A stretch of DNA of 64,000 nt from Berberis thunbergii (GCA_003290165.1 QNQO01000516.1:655760-719759); one strand, 5' to 3'. Counted from the stretch's first letter, positions 10,166 through 21,799 are shown. Translations and numbers: made by a program. Notes: a model not told the origin generated them from the sequence alone.

Positions 10166-10689
10166 CCTGTGTAGCTAATCAGCCCTTTTGGTGTAGTGAC
10201 AAATGATGGGTCATACACTACTTATCTGCTTAGTGTGTTTTCTTTCAGTGCAATGATGTTGTTGTTATGAATCATTCAGTGAATGATGTTATTGTTGTTA
10301 TGGTACTCATTCAGTGCAATGTTTAGGGATTTTGTTAGGGTACTAATTCAGTAATGGCTATGAATATTTGTCGTTGTCGTTAAGCTACTCATTTAGTGTA
10401 ATGGCTATGAAGCACTGTTGTTGTTGTTAGGGCAATGGCTATGAAGCATTGTTATTGTTGTTGTTGTTAGGGCAATGCCTATGAAATATTGTTGTTGTTG
10501 TTAGGCTACTCATTCAGTGCAATTGCAATGAATCATTGTTGTCGTTTGTTAACTACTCATTAAGTGCAATGGCTATGAAGCATTATGTGTACTTGTCTTG
10601 TATTTTCTCTTTACTTATGATACATGTTACTTTGCATGGGTTTGCAAGTTTTCTATTGTATTCATTGATTAATGTGTTTCATTGCAGTA

Positions 10690-13600
10690 ATATAAAATGG
10701 GGACAAGAGTTGGAGGTCTGGAACTTAATGGTTCACTATGATGGGAAATGGACTAGGAGGGGTGAAATCCCTAGTAGGTGGAAGGTGACTGACTATAAGA
10801 ATGGGAAATCTATTGATTTTATTGGAGTTCATGGGGATTATCTAAATTGGGACAAGCTTAACAAGAGTATCCTTGAAGGTGTAGCCAAGCAAGATAAGCA
10901 TGCCTTGACACTAGGAGATACACATACCTTTATAGATAATGTGGTGATGATGGACATAACAAATGATGCAGATATAATGTATTTTTGGAAGCATGGAGAC
11001 ATTGATGACAGTGATGTTTTGCATATATTTGTTGAGGTTAAAAATACAATACAAGTTCATGAAAGCAACAATCCTGGATCTAGTTTAGTAGATCCTGAAC
11101 CCATTTCAACCTCACATGTTGCTGAAGTTGACCCTGCCCCTGTCACACAACCCACCCCTCCTAGTAAGATCCATTTGAGGCCTAAGGTGTGTGCCAAAAG
11201 AAGTTGGAACAGGAAAAAGTCTTCAAGAAGAATGAATGTACAAGATGATAGGTCTGATGTTGGTTAATGTCAAAGTACTTGTCGTAAAAGAACAATGGTG
11301 GGTCAGGCTGAGGCCCAAGATGAGAAAATGAGAAAGTTGGTGAAGTCAAAAGTTGAGAAAGAGAATAAGAACTTTGATGAGTTGTCTAAAAATTGATGAT
11401 GACCTCCCCTCTGTTGAAGCTAAAACCGATGATGCACAACCCCAAGCTCAGGCTGAAGCCCATTCAGCCGGTCCATCTCAAGCCCAACCACAAGACAAGC
11501 CCATTCAGCTGGTTCTTCTCAAGCCAATAAGTTTTCACATTTAGATGACCTCCCTGTAGAAGAGGAGTACCATTCAGGTCATTCAACTGAAAATGAACAT
11601 GATGTACAATTACTTCCAACTGAGCATGCTGCATTTGTTGCTGAAACTGTTGATGTGTATGGTGAGGAGAGTGGTGATGAGAGGCAGACAGATGATTGGG
11701 TGTTGGAGGTTGGGAAAGAATGGGACACATTTGATGCAATTAGGTTCTGGTTAAAAAAGTATGCAGTGAGGAACAAGTTTATGATGCAATTCAAAAAGAA
11801 TGATCCTAACAGACTTTTGGTAGTGTGTAAGGGTGAAAACTTCAAATGGCAGTGCTTTGCAGCCTTAGACAAGGATGGGCACACTCTTAGTGTTAGGTTT
11901 GTTGCCAGAGAGTGTGAGTCAATAATTAGTAAAAACTTCACAGCTGACAACCTCATCAAACAAACATGGAAGGATAACACTATTAAGGTGAGTTACCATG
12001 TAGGCTGAAGGGCAAAGCAAAAAATAATGGCAAAACTGATTGGTTCATATGATGATAGTTATACTAAGATCCCTTCTTGTTGCATGGAGTTGTTGACAAG
12101 AAATCCAGTAGCATTGCTTCTTGTTCAAGAAATGATGATGACAATAGATTCAATGGGGTTTGTGTGGCATTCTCTGCATCTATCATTGGTTGGCAGTATG
12201 GTTGTAGACCTTTGGTGGGGTTGGATGGCTACCTTTTGAAGAGCAAATATGGGGGTTGTTGTTTGTCTAAACAATGGTCTATTTCCACTGGCTATCTACA
12301 TTTACCAGTTTGAATGTTACCAATCTTGATTCAACTTCTTGAGCATCATTCAGATGCACTTGAATATGCATGTGGTGGAAGCTGACTTTCATTTCTGACC
12401 AGCAGAAAGGGCTGATTGAGGCAGTGAAATAACTTTTTCCAGAATCTGACCATAGGTTTTGCTTCAAGCACATGTACAAGAACTTCAAGAAGGTTGGATT
12501 TGGAGGTAAGTTCTTGATGAGGCTTTGTTGGAAAGCTACTAGGGCATACAAAGAGATTGACTGTATCTCCAATTTGAAAGAGCTGAAAGAAAATAATCCA
12601 ATAACACATCATAGGCTCGTTGAAAAGGATGTGAAGATTGGGTGGAGGATATATTTTGATAGTAGAGTATGCTCAGAGCACATCACAAACAACTTCAGTG
12701 AAAGCTTCAACAATTTGATTATCAAGCTTATAGAACTGCCAATCTGCAAGTTCATAGATGAGTATCACATGCTTCTGATGAGGCTTGTGTATGATAGAAA
12801 GGCCAAAAGCAGTAGTTGGGACATAGATGGACTAGTACCTAGAGCTCATAAGCTTATTGACAAGTTCAAGGAGACGGAGAACCAATTCAACCAATTTGGG
12901 TCTATTGATGGCTTCCTTACAGTCATACATAATGACAGTGGTTCTAGGTGAAGGGTGAAGACATGTGTCAGATATTATAACTATAGACAATGGGAACTGA
13001 CTGACATCATCTGTGTGCATGGAGTTGTTTGTCTAGCCAATCACATACTCATATGGGTAGAGTAAGTATCCTATAAAACTTAATGTTCGCTCCTTATATA
13101 ATGTTTGCCTTACACTTATATGCATTTTATGCAGGTATTATAGTCCTTATCATTCAGTGAAAGCATATGTCGAGGCTTACTCAAGGGGCATTGTCAGTAT
13201 TAAAAATATGAGGGAGTGGGCAGAAGTAAGTACCAATCTTAGATTAGATTGTTTGCTAGTTTTATTCATGTAGACTGTTTGCATATGTGATGATTGTTTT
13301 GATGTGCTAGCCTGCATACTTGGTGCTTCCATCTCTAGTGAAAAAACCTCTTGGGAGACCAAGGACTGAAAGAAGAAGGCATGAGGATGAACATGTGGAA
13401 AAGAAAGCAAGGAGTTGTAGAAAGTGTGATTTGGAGGGTTACAATAGCAGAACATGTAAAACCCCTCCAAGGGAGCAAACACAAGGTTGTGGACAGACGT
13501 CCAGGGCAAAATCTAGATTCATAAGAGGTAGGAACAACAACAAAATGAGTGCCAAATTAGGTTTTGGAACTAGGAGAGGAACATGTCAACCTCCACAACA

Positions 13601-13709
13601 ACCCAATCAGCCTAAAATGCCAACATTTCCATCACAACAATTCAATCAGCTTGAAATGCCAACAGCTACAACCATGCACAACCTTCATGTTTCAATGTTT
13701 CAAACTTAG
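10690..13709 (+). pseudogene. MULE transposase (MuDR type), degenerate
   Basis: Recognisable blocks in order, spread over several frames. The N-terminal block at 10690-11267 (VHYDGKWTRRGEIP) is followed by low-complexity P/Q/A sequence. A plant MuDR DNA-binding domain occupies 11655-12000 (DTFDAIRFWLKKYAVRNKF, ENFKWQCFA). The MULE catalytic domain includes RPLVGLDGYLLKSKYGG near 12210 (first catalytic Asp) and FISDQQKGLIEAV near 12390, then FCFKHMYKNFKK. The C-terminal domain at 12472-12951 contains NNFSESFNN. A decayed SWIM-like zinc finger lies near 12965-13040 (a C..W..C.H pattern with substitutions). The tail at 13310-13709 has GRPRTERRRHE and a CCHC knuckle CRKCDLEGYNSRTC with Y replacing H. 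Stops at 11265 and elsewhere plus frame changes break it. It would have catalysed MULE cut-and-paste movement. Confidence 0.8.
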
Positions 13710-14199
13710 CCCTTTGCACAACGAGTAAGGCCTCCTCCAATAAGGCTTCCAAGCTGGTAGAGGAAAGGGAAGACAAGACAATTAATGGATCAATCAACCT
13801 ATGGGGCCAAGAGGGCCAAGTGCACCAAACATGTGATATTAAGTTCTTATGTTTTGAAGATTGTTATTTTGAAGACAATATTTTATGGTGATACTGTTTA
13901 TAGTGAGGAACATACCAACTTCTTTTGGTTTGTTTATGGTGATGTAAGCATTAATGATACTGTTGATGGCTTTTTGATGGTGATATTGTTGATGGCTGTT
14001 TTATGTTTGTTTATGGTGATGTATGTTTATGTCAGACATCAAATGGAATGCATTTGATGATATTTTGCATGTATTGAAGGGCATGTCAGTCTTGAATTTT
14101 CCGGTCAGACTTCATTTGTTATTGTTTACATCCAGTTTCAGACTTTTATTGAAAAACATATTGTTGAAACACTGATATTGAATGTTATGTTCATTCGCT
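13710..14199. other. No clear gene
   Basis: AT-rich MULE-internal DNA between the converging transposase and zinc-finger genes. A 90-codon plus-strand ORF (13785-14057) has low-complexity hydrophobic composition and no recognised domain. Confidence 0.4.
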
Positions 14200-14846
14200 T
14201 CTTGTTTAGGGTAGATAGAAATTCTTTACAAAGATCTTCAAATGCCATAGTCATTTGGACAGTAATTGTTACATTTGGAGAATTATTACTTCTTCCGGCT
14301 TGAGCTTGTTCAACTTCAGCTTATTCAGTAGTTGCAACTGAAGTAATAGGGTTTTGACCACCAAGTCTAGGTATGTTATCAGGTATCATAGCTCCCAACC
14401 ACTCAAACCCCTTAGTGCAAGAATCACAATTGAGGTACTTGTGCTCTTATGTATGAGGTTGATGAGATCTTTTGATAGTTCTCCTTCCAGAGCATGAAGG
14501 CATTAGGAATGGAAGATCCACCCATGGATAGTCTTTCATCCAATGATTTGGACCGTCACATTTGAAACACGTACCCCTTTTGGAGCTTGAGCTTGAGCTT
14601 AAGTTGAAATTTGCTTTTGAGCTTGAACTACTTTCTTCATTTCTCTTCAGAATTACTTCATCAAGCCATAGTAACCCTTTGCAACCAGATATTTGACAGG
14701 CCAAGAACATCCTATTTGGTTTTTTTTTGGGTTTTGGACTTCAAAAGCTTGCGGACTCCATTACAACCCTTCTTGGGACACACATAATACAAATAAGGAC
14801 AGTCTTCACTTATATGATTGTACTGATGACAGTGCTCACAAGGAAC
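14200..14846 (-). pseudogene. GRF/CCHC zinc-finger gene carried by the MULE
   Basis: From an AG acceptor before 14846, the minus strand encodes a CCHC knuckle (CEHCHQYNHISEDC). A GRF-type zinc finger follows (CPKKGCNGVRKLLKS, then RMFLACQ..GCKGLLWLDEV) with its cysteines in place. A second knuckle (CFKCDGPNHWMKDY) has Tyr where the last Cys should be. A one-base slip in an A-run near 14730 shifts the frame, and another stop occurs near 14290. Downstream the frame reads CTKGFEWLGAMIPDN. GRF fingers bind single-stranded nucleic acid in other proteins. The gene converges on the transposase, like the second gene of two-gene Mutator elements; whether it is an accessory gene or a capture is open. 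Confidence 0.65.
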
Positions 14847-15426
14847 CTGCTTGAAAAATAAAATTTAATTATTCTCTACCCCATATAATAGATAATGGTA
14901 GTAACTTAACCCCCCATAATAAATTTGAATGTAAGAATGCCTCCCTGGTTCAGAAAACGCATGCAAAAGGTTGAAGATGACCTCCAAATCTTAATAAATG
15001 TCAACATAAATGTCCAAATAAAATCAAAATCACTAATTAACCTTCATTATGATGTTTTGAACTGAGATCTATGATGAAATACTCAGATCTGTTGTTTGTG
15101 TAATGAAACCTTAAGTTCAAAATTTGGGTTTGTATCAACTTTAAGTAGGGATTTAACCCAACGACTACTTCGTGTTTCCTCTCCCCCAATGGTTACTTCA
15201 TCTTCCCCAACTTCAGTGAAAGTCTTCCCCAATCTATAACCATTCAAAGAGTCAGAGAGTTGAGATTTGAGTTGTCTTGTCCCTGTGTAACCATTCTCCA
15301 GTGAGTAATTTGAATATTATTCGTTGGATGAGAGTTGAGAAATCTCATCCATTGGATCATTTGTATCAACTTTAAATTTCAGTCATCAGATCATTGGACT
15401 TTTGTCCTTCAAATATGACTAATTTC

Positions 15427-15554
15427 AAATACGTGCGTGCCCTGACGATCTTTGGACGTTTACCGCTAGTCAATGGAGTAACTGTAATAGTAATTAATGA
15501 TGAATCTACTTATTAATTAGCTATATATAATAGGGGGGAAAATGCAAATTACCT
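15427..15554 (-). repeat. Right TIR of the MULE
   Basis: Reverse complement begins AGGTAATTTGCATTTTCC and continues with the same blocks as 1906-2030 (GACTAGCGGTAAACGTCC, GTCAGGGCACGCACGT). Confidence 0.85.
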
Positions 15555-17131
15555 AAATATAAATGAGAGTGGCCGAGCCTTGTAGGAATATAGAGAGTTG
15601 ATTGGACAACACCAAATAGCATTTCCATGTTCGGAGAGAAACAGTAAAAGCAACAAGAAAAGTTATCCAATCAAACAGGAAGTTTCTAATGATATGTCAG
15701 AAAGTTTCCTATGCAAGGTCGCCCATCTTCAAATCAACTACTGAAGGAAATCTGCTGGTCTACTTTTTTCATTTTTCTCTTAAAATATCCGTATCTTCCT
15801 TTTTTATCCATAAGAAGAACACATAAGCACATGAGAAGCTATATCCTAGATCCATTCTCCAATAATGAACAGTTGTCAAGTTTCCAGTTTACATAACAAT
15901 CCTTAACTGAACCCATCATTGCCCTACTGCATCTGAATTCAATTCAACAACAATAAGATGCCTCCATTATAACAAAACTACAGCTAATCAGAACATGAAT
16001 TCAGCACAATATATGCATTTTTCTTTTTTACGTTGGGGAATGGTTGATCCTCAAATTTGCATTTCACTTCTGAACTACATAAATGGCAAAAGGTAAAGGT
16101 AATTGTCTCTTTTTAGATAAGGGTGAATAGTTTGAAAAGATAACCAAATTCTTGAAGTAGATAAATCAAGGCCGTGTCGGATTATGCTTCATTTTCATGG
16201 AAATGTGCATCCATAATAAAGTAGTGATCTGTTAATGTACATCCATTGAATCACCTTCCTTGCTCAGCCTACGAGCCAAGTTTCATTGAAATAGTGTAAA
16301 TTAACCAACTTCTAATGCATGCAATTGTTCTTTGCAATCAGATACATCAAAAGTAAAAGTAGTAGACATGTTTTTCCCTGCGTGATGTCAATCAATCACA
16401 ACAAAAATTAGAATGTAGTTGAAGCAACAAAAATTCAAACAACTATAGCTCATTAGTATATTGAACAAGGAAATTAAGAGGCAATGATAAGATTTTTTTT
16501 TTTTAAGATTTTGGGATTAAATATGTTAGAAAGTCAAATAGAGGCCCAAACTAAAATACCAACCATTTCGTCTATCCAACCAAATATGTACAGTATAATG
16601 TCAACTCCCTTTAGGAATAGTGTTTTTGTGAATTTCGTCCTAATTTTTGGAATACCCAAAATGGCCTCCCAACTCTATAGTGGTCAGGTGTATTTTTGTC
16701 ATTGTAAACCCTCTCAAATTTAGATTATTTATGATAAAAAACTTGCCCCTCTTAAATAATATTAATTATAACTAAGCCCCCTAACATTATTTATTCAAAA
16801 CCCTTAATTTTTGTAAATTATACATAGACCTTTAAAATTATAAATAATTATTTTGTTTAGAATTTTCAATAATAATTTTTACGTATTATTGAAAGGTTGT
16901 AATAAAATAAAATAAAATAAAAAAGTACTAAAACTGTAGCTAAAAATGATATGTGGGCCCTAATATTCAAAGAGTGATAAACAAAAATCGAAGTAGATGA
17001 AAGAAAATACATTGAGGAGAAACTAGGGGTGGGCACGGGACGGGATAGACCTCATCCCTATCCCACCCCGTTCATTCTGGATTGTGACGGGATAGACCTC
17101 ATCCCGAACTCTCCCCATCCCAAACAGGTTC
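15555..17131. other. No gene seen; unassigned DNA
   Basis: AT-rich with T-runs and no credible coding block. At 17025-17130, GGGGTGGGCACGGGACGGG and two GATAGACCTCATCCC copies look like the end of another repeat family, cut by the CACTA-2 left terminus at 17132. Confidence 0.4.
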
Positions 17132-17144
17132 CACTACACCAAAA

Positions 17145-17585
17145 ATCCCCATTAGCAACGGTTCTAGACCGTGGGCGTAAGCCATTGCCACGGCTAAGAG
17201 CCGTGGACTACAGGGGCGTCGCAAAATAATTTGTAACGGCTATAAACCGTTGCTAAACATTGTAGCAACGGTTTTATGTTTGGGTGGGGGCGTTATTTTC
17301 AGAAATTAGCAACGGTTTTAAACCGTTGCAAGGAGCATAGCAACGGTTTTTAGCCGTGGCAAAAATAGCCACGGTTTTAAGCCGTGGCAAGGTGTAGATA
17401 TTAGCAACGGTTTTAAACCGTGCCTAACAAGGTAGCAACGGTTTTTAGCCGTGGCTAACCCTGGCCACGGTTTTAAGCCGTGACAAGATGTAGAGATTAG
17501 CAACGGTTTTAAACCGTGGCAAACGTGATAGCAACGGTTTTTAGCCGTTGCAATAGTTAGCCACGGTTTAAAACCGTGGCAAATT
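17145..17585. repeat. Left subterminal repeat array of CACTA-2
   Basis: Dense direct and inverted copies of TAGCAACGGTTTTTAGCCG and GCCACGGTTTTAAGCCGTGG. The first ~110 bp match 2602-2725 with few changes. Confidence 0.85.
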
Positions 17586-17862
17586 TTTTTTTAAATTTTT
17601 TTTAATTTTTAATTTTTTTGCTATCAAATGACTAAAAGCATAAACATCCAAATTTTAGTAAAACCAATACCTAATCAAATAGACAATGGGATTATTGAAT
17701 TGATGGGTTTTAATTCCTCAATAAGTAAGAAAGAGCATTGTTATATATACAACCTAAAAAATGAGTCTATACAAGAATGCCAATCCAATATACATATAAC
17801 AGTTTCAAGACTCCACAACTAAAAAATGCCAGTTATGTAGAACTCGATTGAACATAACAAAA

Positions 17863-18063
17863 TTACAGGGCGTCACAAGTAACCTTAAGCTTGATGTTCT
17901 CCTTCTCTAGGGTTGCAATCACTCCTTTTAAAATTTCAGCACTTTCAACTTCTTGCTCTTCATCATTCCTTCTAGTCAACTCTAATTGCAGTCGCTTTAT
18001 TTCTAATATTTTTTCATTCAATTCATTTTGTAAAGCTGTCATCTCTGCCACAGACTTCTGCCC
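17863..18063 (-). pseudogene. Captured golgin-like coiled-coil exon
   Basis: Minus-strand exon after a CTTTAG acceptor reads VAEMTALQNELNEK, ILEIKRLQLELTRR, then GVIATLEKENIKLK and a stop at 17863. The NELNEKILEI-RLQ-EL pattern and the closing block of LK-VI-TLEKEN-LK resemble the C-terminal half of plant golgin candidates 3/4 (GRIP-related Golgi matrix proteins). Only one exon is present. It could be another coiled-coil protein. It is the last fragment before the left end of CACTA-2. Confidence 0.5.
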
Positions 18064-18275
18064 CTAAAGACATAAAAATCATAGAAATTAGAAAGAATTC
18101 TACCGAAAGGCACATGGTCAACACGAAGATGGTCAATAATCAACAGACACAAAAAAATGACTAACAAAATGAAGTTTATAAAAGTGAAAATATTGCACCC
18201 TCAATTTGGTTGGTAATTTGGTTAACATGTCTGACATGCCGTACGACCCATACCCAAGTGAAAATTTTAATGTTT

Positions 18276-18418
18276 ATTGTATTGCCTTCTAAAGAATCCA
18301 GCCTATGTCCAACACCCTTATCTAACAATAATGATTTCTAATCTCTATTGTACTGCCTTCTAAAGAATCCAGCCTATGCCCAACACCCTTATCTAACAAT
18401 AATGATCTCTAATCTCTT
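18276..18418. repeat. 71-bp tandem duplication
   Basis: Two head-to-tail copies starting ATTGTATTGCCTTC and ATTGTACTGCCTTC at 18276 and 18347, differing by only a few bases. It lies in non-coding DNA upstream of the golgin fragment. Confidence 0.85.
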
Positions 18419-19094
18419 ATGGCTGCCTTTTGGTAAGTTTTAGAATTGATATAAATAGCAGATCGTTGTTCAGATCACTTCTACATCCCATTATCAATGG
18501 ATACAAGAAATCAATATAGATCAAGTCAATGTTACTGCTCCAGCAAGCTGCCCAATAACAATTGGACAAAGGAAACATGACATATCAAGAAAGTTTGCAG
18601 TGGTAGTAGTTACCAATAACTTATTATTGCATTATTATCTAGTCCATTGAAGCATACTCTTCCAGAAATAAGTTACCATAGAGTTTAACCTTACCAAGAG
18701 AATGACACCAGTTTTAAAAGATCCAAGAGAAAGCATTTCGATACCCTGCAAACAAAATCAGATCCTTAGTCGCACAATATGATACTATCTCAACAATTTA
18801 AGCTGAAAGAAAGCAGAGACGACTAGTTTTAAAAAAGTGACATGATGATCAAATGACAATTGCTTCTTTATTTTTCTTCACAGTGGGTCAAATCACAAAT
18901 GGGAAAACTAGGTAATTCTGAAATGATAAATCATTAATAGTTTTACACTTCTACCAATCACTGCAACTCAAAACTCCCATGATTTGTATCCCTTGAACAG
19001 ATTCAGTCCATTGCCAAACATAAGAATGGATTGTAATAAAGGCATTTAAAAAAAATGTAAGAAGTTTATGTAAGGCCACTTAAGGAAGCCACAT

Positions 19095-19560
19095 ACCTAA
19101 GGAAGCCACTCACGCAGCCACGCAGCCCTCAGTACTCACGCAGCACTCAGCACCCATGCAGCACTCAGCACCCACGCAGCACTCAACACTCAGCACTCAC
19201 GCAGCACTCAGCACCCACGCAGCATTCAGCAGCCACGCAGCAAGTCAGGCCGCAATAACCGCATCCACGCTGCCGCAGAATCTCAAAAACCGCAACCACG
19301 TAGCAAGTCAGGCCGCAGCACTCAGCACTCAGCCAGAACACAGCATCGCAGCAGTAGTCCATGTCATCGCAGCTTCGGACCGCAGTCCAGTGCCACCCAC
19401 CGTCCAGTCCAGTGCGCACCCACCGTGACAGACTGCCGCAGTCCAGTGCGCACCCCAGACAGACTGCCTAGTCAGCTTTGTGACAGACTGCCCAGTCCAG
19501 TGCGTACCCACCGTGCTGCTGCTCGTCCCCCTAATTGCAATCTTGTTTTGCAGTTCCCTG
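19095..19560. repeat. GC-rich imperfect minisatellite
   Basis: Imperfect repeats of CACGCAGCACTCAGCACC at 19110-19330, then repeats of GTCCAGTGC(G/C)CACCC and GACAGACTGCC to about 19510. Base composition is clearly richer in GC than the surroundings. Open frames on both strands are a by-product of the repeat. Confidence 0.8.
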
Positions 19561-20054
19561 TAGTCCAAAAAACAGAGATATTCCCAGTTTAGAAAGCATA
19601 GGGAGAAAAAAGTCGTAAAAAATTTTAGACATCTTCAATATGTAAGAGGTCGAAAAGAAGATAATAGCACTTGGACCAATGGACGCCTACATAACATCGC
19701 CCAAAATGCAAACTTATTTAGGGTGTGAGAATAATTCAGGAAATGAACAGAACAGGTGACAGTGAAGAAAAGTACAAAATCATCTGCAGAAGTCTTTCAA
19801 TCACTAGCAATCAATAACTTGCTAATAGTGTAAAAACATCCGAAGTTGTAGGAATCAAAATAACTCTCATTAAGTACATAATTAGAAACAATTTGTGAAA
19901 CTAAATTCTTGGAACTAACAAGTAAAACATAATTTCAAAAAACAAAAACTCTGAATTGTGCTAAGAGATTTGCTTACCTGGTGAAGCTGAGGCTGATGCA
20001 GTGTAGATAGGGAGATAGGAACCTGATATGAACTGATGATCAATTGTATATTTC

Positions 20055-20435
20055 TGCAGGTAAGCCTGTTTTTAGTTCCAGAAATTCTGAACAGAGACTG
20101 ATAAAATGGAATAAAAAAGACTTGCAGATGCAGAAGTTCAGAACCAGAAGATAGACAAAGAACAATGGAATGTATTAGTAATGATGTAATATGAACAAGT
20201 TGAGAGGAAAGTTACAAATAGGCTATTCGAGTGGCCATACACTCCCAAGAGCAATTGCTCTGATGTATTCTTCTATTACAATCAATGAATGACCTGTTCT
20301 ACTAATGTCTTCCTATTTATAAACTGTCTGAACAACTACTCTGTTAATACTAACAGAGCATACTTAACAGAACTAACAGAACACTCTTAATACTAACAGA
20401 AACACATATCAAAATACTCCAACATCACCCATGAC
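20055..20435 (-). repeat. Candidate solo LTR
   Basis: On the minus strand it begins TGTCATGGGTGATG, has a TATA-like GTTTATAAATAGG about 110 bp in, and could end at CTTACCTGCA. Pyrimidine-rich and repeated CTGTTAGT units are typical of copia LTRs. No identical 5-bp flanks were found and the downstream boundary is uncertain. Confidence 0.4.
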
Positions 20436-20913
20436 AGAGTCTTTCCCATATTCTAGCATACAACCCTTTTGCATTCTCCTGACAGTTAGAATAAAGCCAC
20501 CTCTTGTAACTAACTTGCATTCCTGAATGACAACCAGTATTCAACACAATATGCTTAAATAAAATCTAAACAATATTTGCATGCAGTTCTTTAATTCTGC
20601 ATCAATCAACCAAAAACAAAAAAGATGGAAACTGTTAGTATCATCCTTTAGAGAATATTGCACGCCAACATTGATACAAGTTACAGTTCTTGGTTTACTA
20701 GTTCAAAAATCTTCTTTTCAGTTTCATGTCTTTCCACTTATTGATAAACACTTCGAACAATGTAGAGAATACTCCAGATTGTCCAAAAGTAGCATTTTTA
20801 GAACGTTTGGACTCTTGTAGATCAAGAACTCTATAAATGATCACTCTATAAATTATAGAAATGAAAAGGCTTAATTATATGAAACAACAGTAATAATAAA
20901 TCAAAGACATGCC

Positions 20914-21668
20914 TGAGATCGTGCAGCAGCAGCAGCAGCATTTGCTGCCTCCACCACCTCCTGCTGATTTAAAAAAATGCAAAATTTAAAATTAACTAAA
21001 TAAAAATAAAAAATAAAAAAAGGAAACAATTACATACCTTTGACTTTGAAGGCTGCTAAAATTAAGAATGAAGGAAAACACTACAACACAAGGTTTCATA
21101 TGGAAAACCTTCCAATCAAACAGCCGTGAACAAGGAAAACACAACTTAAGCTTATCTTTTCTTTTCTTTTCGTTGTTTTTAAAATAACACCTTAAATTTA
21201 TCAAGTCAATGGTATAATACTAACAAAAACAGTTGAAACTCAAATGATAACACATTAGAGTGATCAAGTGTATGGTTGTGTAAAAATCATTTTTATTGCC
21301 AAAACTCAAGCATAGAAAATGGTAACAATCTCAAAGTTGAATTTTGTTTCTTGAAGATATATTGTGAATGAAAATTTTTGAACAGATTACAATACAGAAG
21401 TTTTTTTCCTAGAAAGATACTGGTTCAACATTATAATTAGAAAGAAATTAGCAGAAGTGAATAAACTCCATTATAGCCATATGTAGCAAGCATAACTCAG
21501 TTTTAAAATAACAAAGAATAAACCAAAAAACAAATGAAACCTAAAGATCAATTGATATCAATATACCTTAGATGAAATACATGTTGGCTCAGCAGAATTA
21601 ACATAACTAGACTGCTTCAGTAAATCCAGTGAGCTGTCTACATCCATCTCTTCACCAAATCGGAGCCC
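20914..21668 (-). pseudogene. Two small unrecognised captured exons
   Basis: The minus strand at 20966-20914 encodes QEVVEAANAAAAAARSQ. At 21668-21550 it encodes GLRFGEEMDVDSSLDLL and YVNSAEPTCISSK, ending at a GTATATTG donor. Both look coding and lie between the pfkB and golgin fragments on the same strand. I do not recognise the parent gene, nor know whether they share one. Confidence 0.35.
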
Positions 21669-21799
21669 CCTAGAGGTAACACTTTACAGCTTATTAGAAA
21701 TTGTAGATGACAAAAGTAAACCAAAATAAAAATTGAAGACAACCACTTAACACTTTCTTTCGTAGACCCATTGTTGAAGATAAAATGTTGGCAAACTAA

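Larger units (their letters stand above)
2602..10198. mobile_element. CACTA-1, non-autonomous CACTA carrying host gene fragments
   Basis: Begins CACTACACCAAAAACC and ends TTTTGGTGTAGTG, with a perfect 3-bp target duplication ACA (2599-2601 and 10199-10201), as expected for CACTA (En/Spm) elements. Both ends carry arrays of a subterminal palindromic motif of the type GCCACGG-TTTTTA-GCCGTGGC. No transposase was found. Exon pieces of at least five recognisable host gene families lie inside, all on the minus strand. From 5' to 3' on that strand they are thioesterase, sugar transporter, kinesin-5-like tail, an unrecognised gene, kinase and AP2. The insertion sits inside the MULE, so it is younger than the MULE. 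Confidence 0.9.
1906..15554 (+). mobile_element. Mutator-like element (MULE) with nested CACTA
   Basis: The two ends are long inverted repeats (1906-2030 and 15427-15554). Flanking 9-mers ATATATAAA (1897-1905) and AAATATAAA (15555-15563) match at 8 of 9 positions; 9-bp target duplications are characteristic of Mutator-type elements. Inside are a broken plus-strand MULE transposase gene (10690-13709) and a minus-strand GRF/CCHC zinc-finger gene (14200-14846). CACTA-1 is inserted at 2602-10198; without it the MULE is about 6.05 kb. The transposase is disrupted by stops and frame changes, so the element is probably inactive by itself. Confidence 0.85.

Noticed and set aside
11464..11980. Minus-strand ORFs of 91 and 133 codons
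   Set aside because: They are antisense shadows of the MULE transposase, whose plus-strand DNA-binding domain is recognisable in the same DNA.
17145..17585. CRISPR-like regularly spaced repeats
   Set aside because: The spacing is irregular, units occur in both orientations, the genome is a plant, and the array sits just inside a CACTA terminus.
19156..19568. Ala/Ser/His-rich and Cys-rich ORFs on both strands as proteins
   Set aside because: They are translations of the minisatellite; all frames stay open because of the repeat composition.
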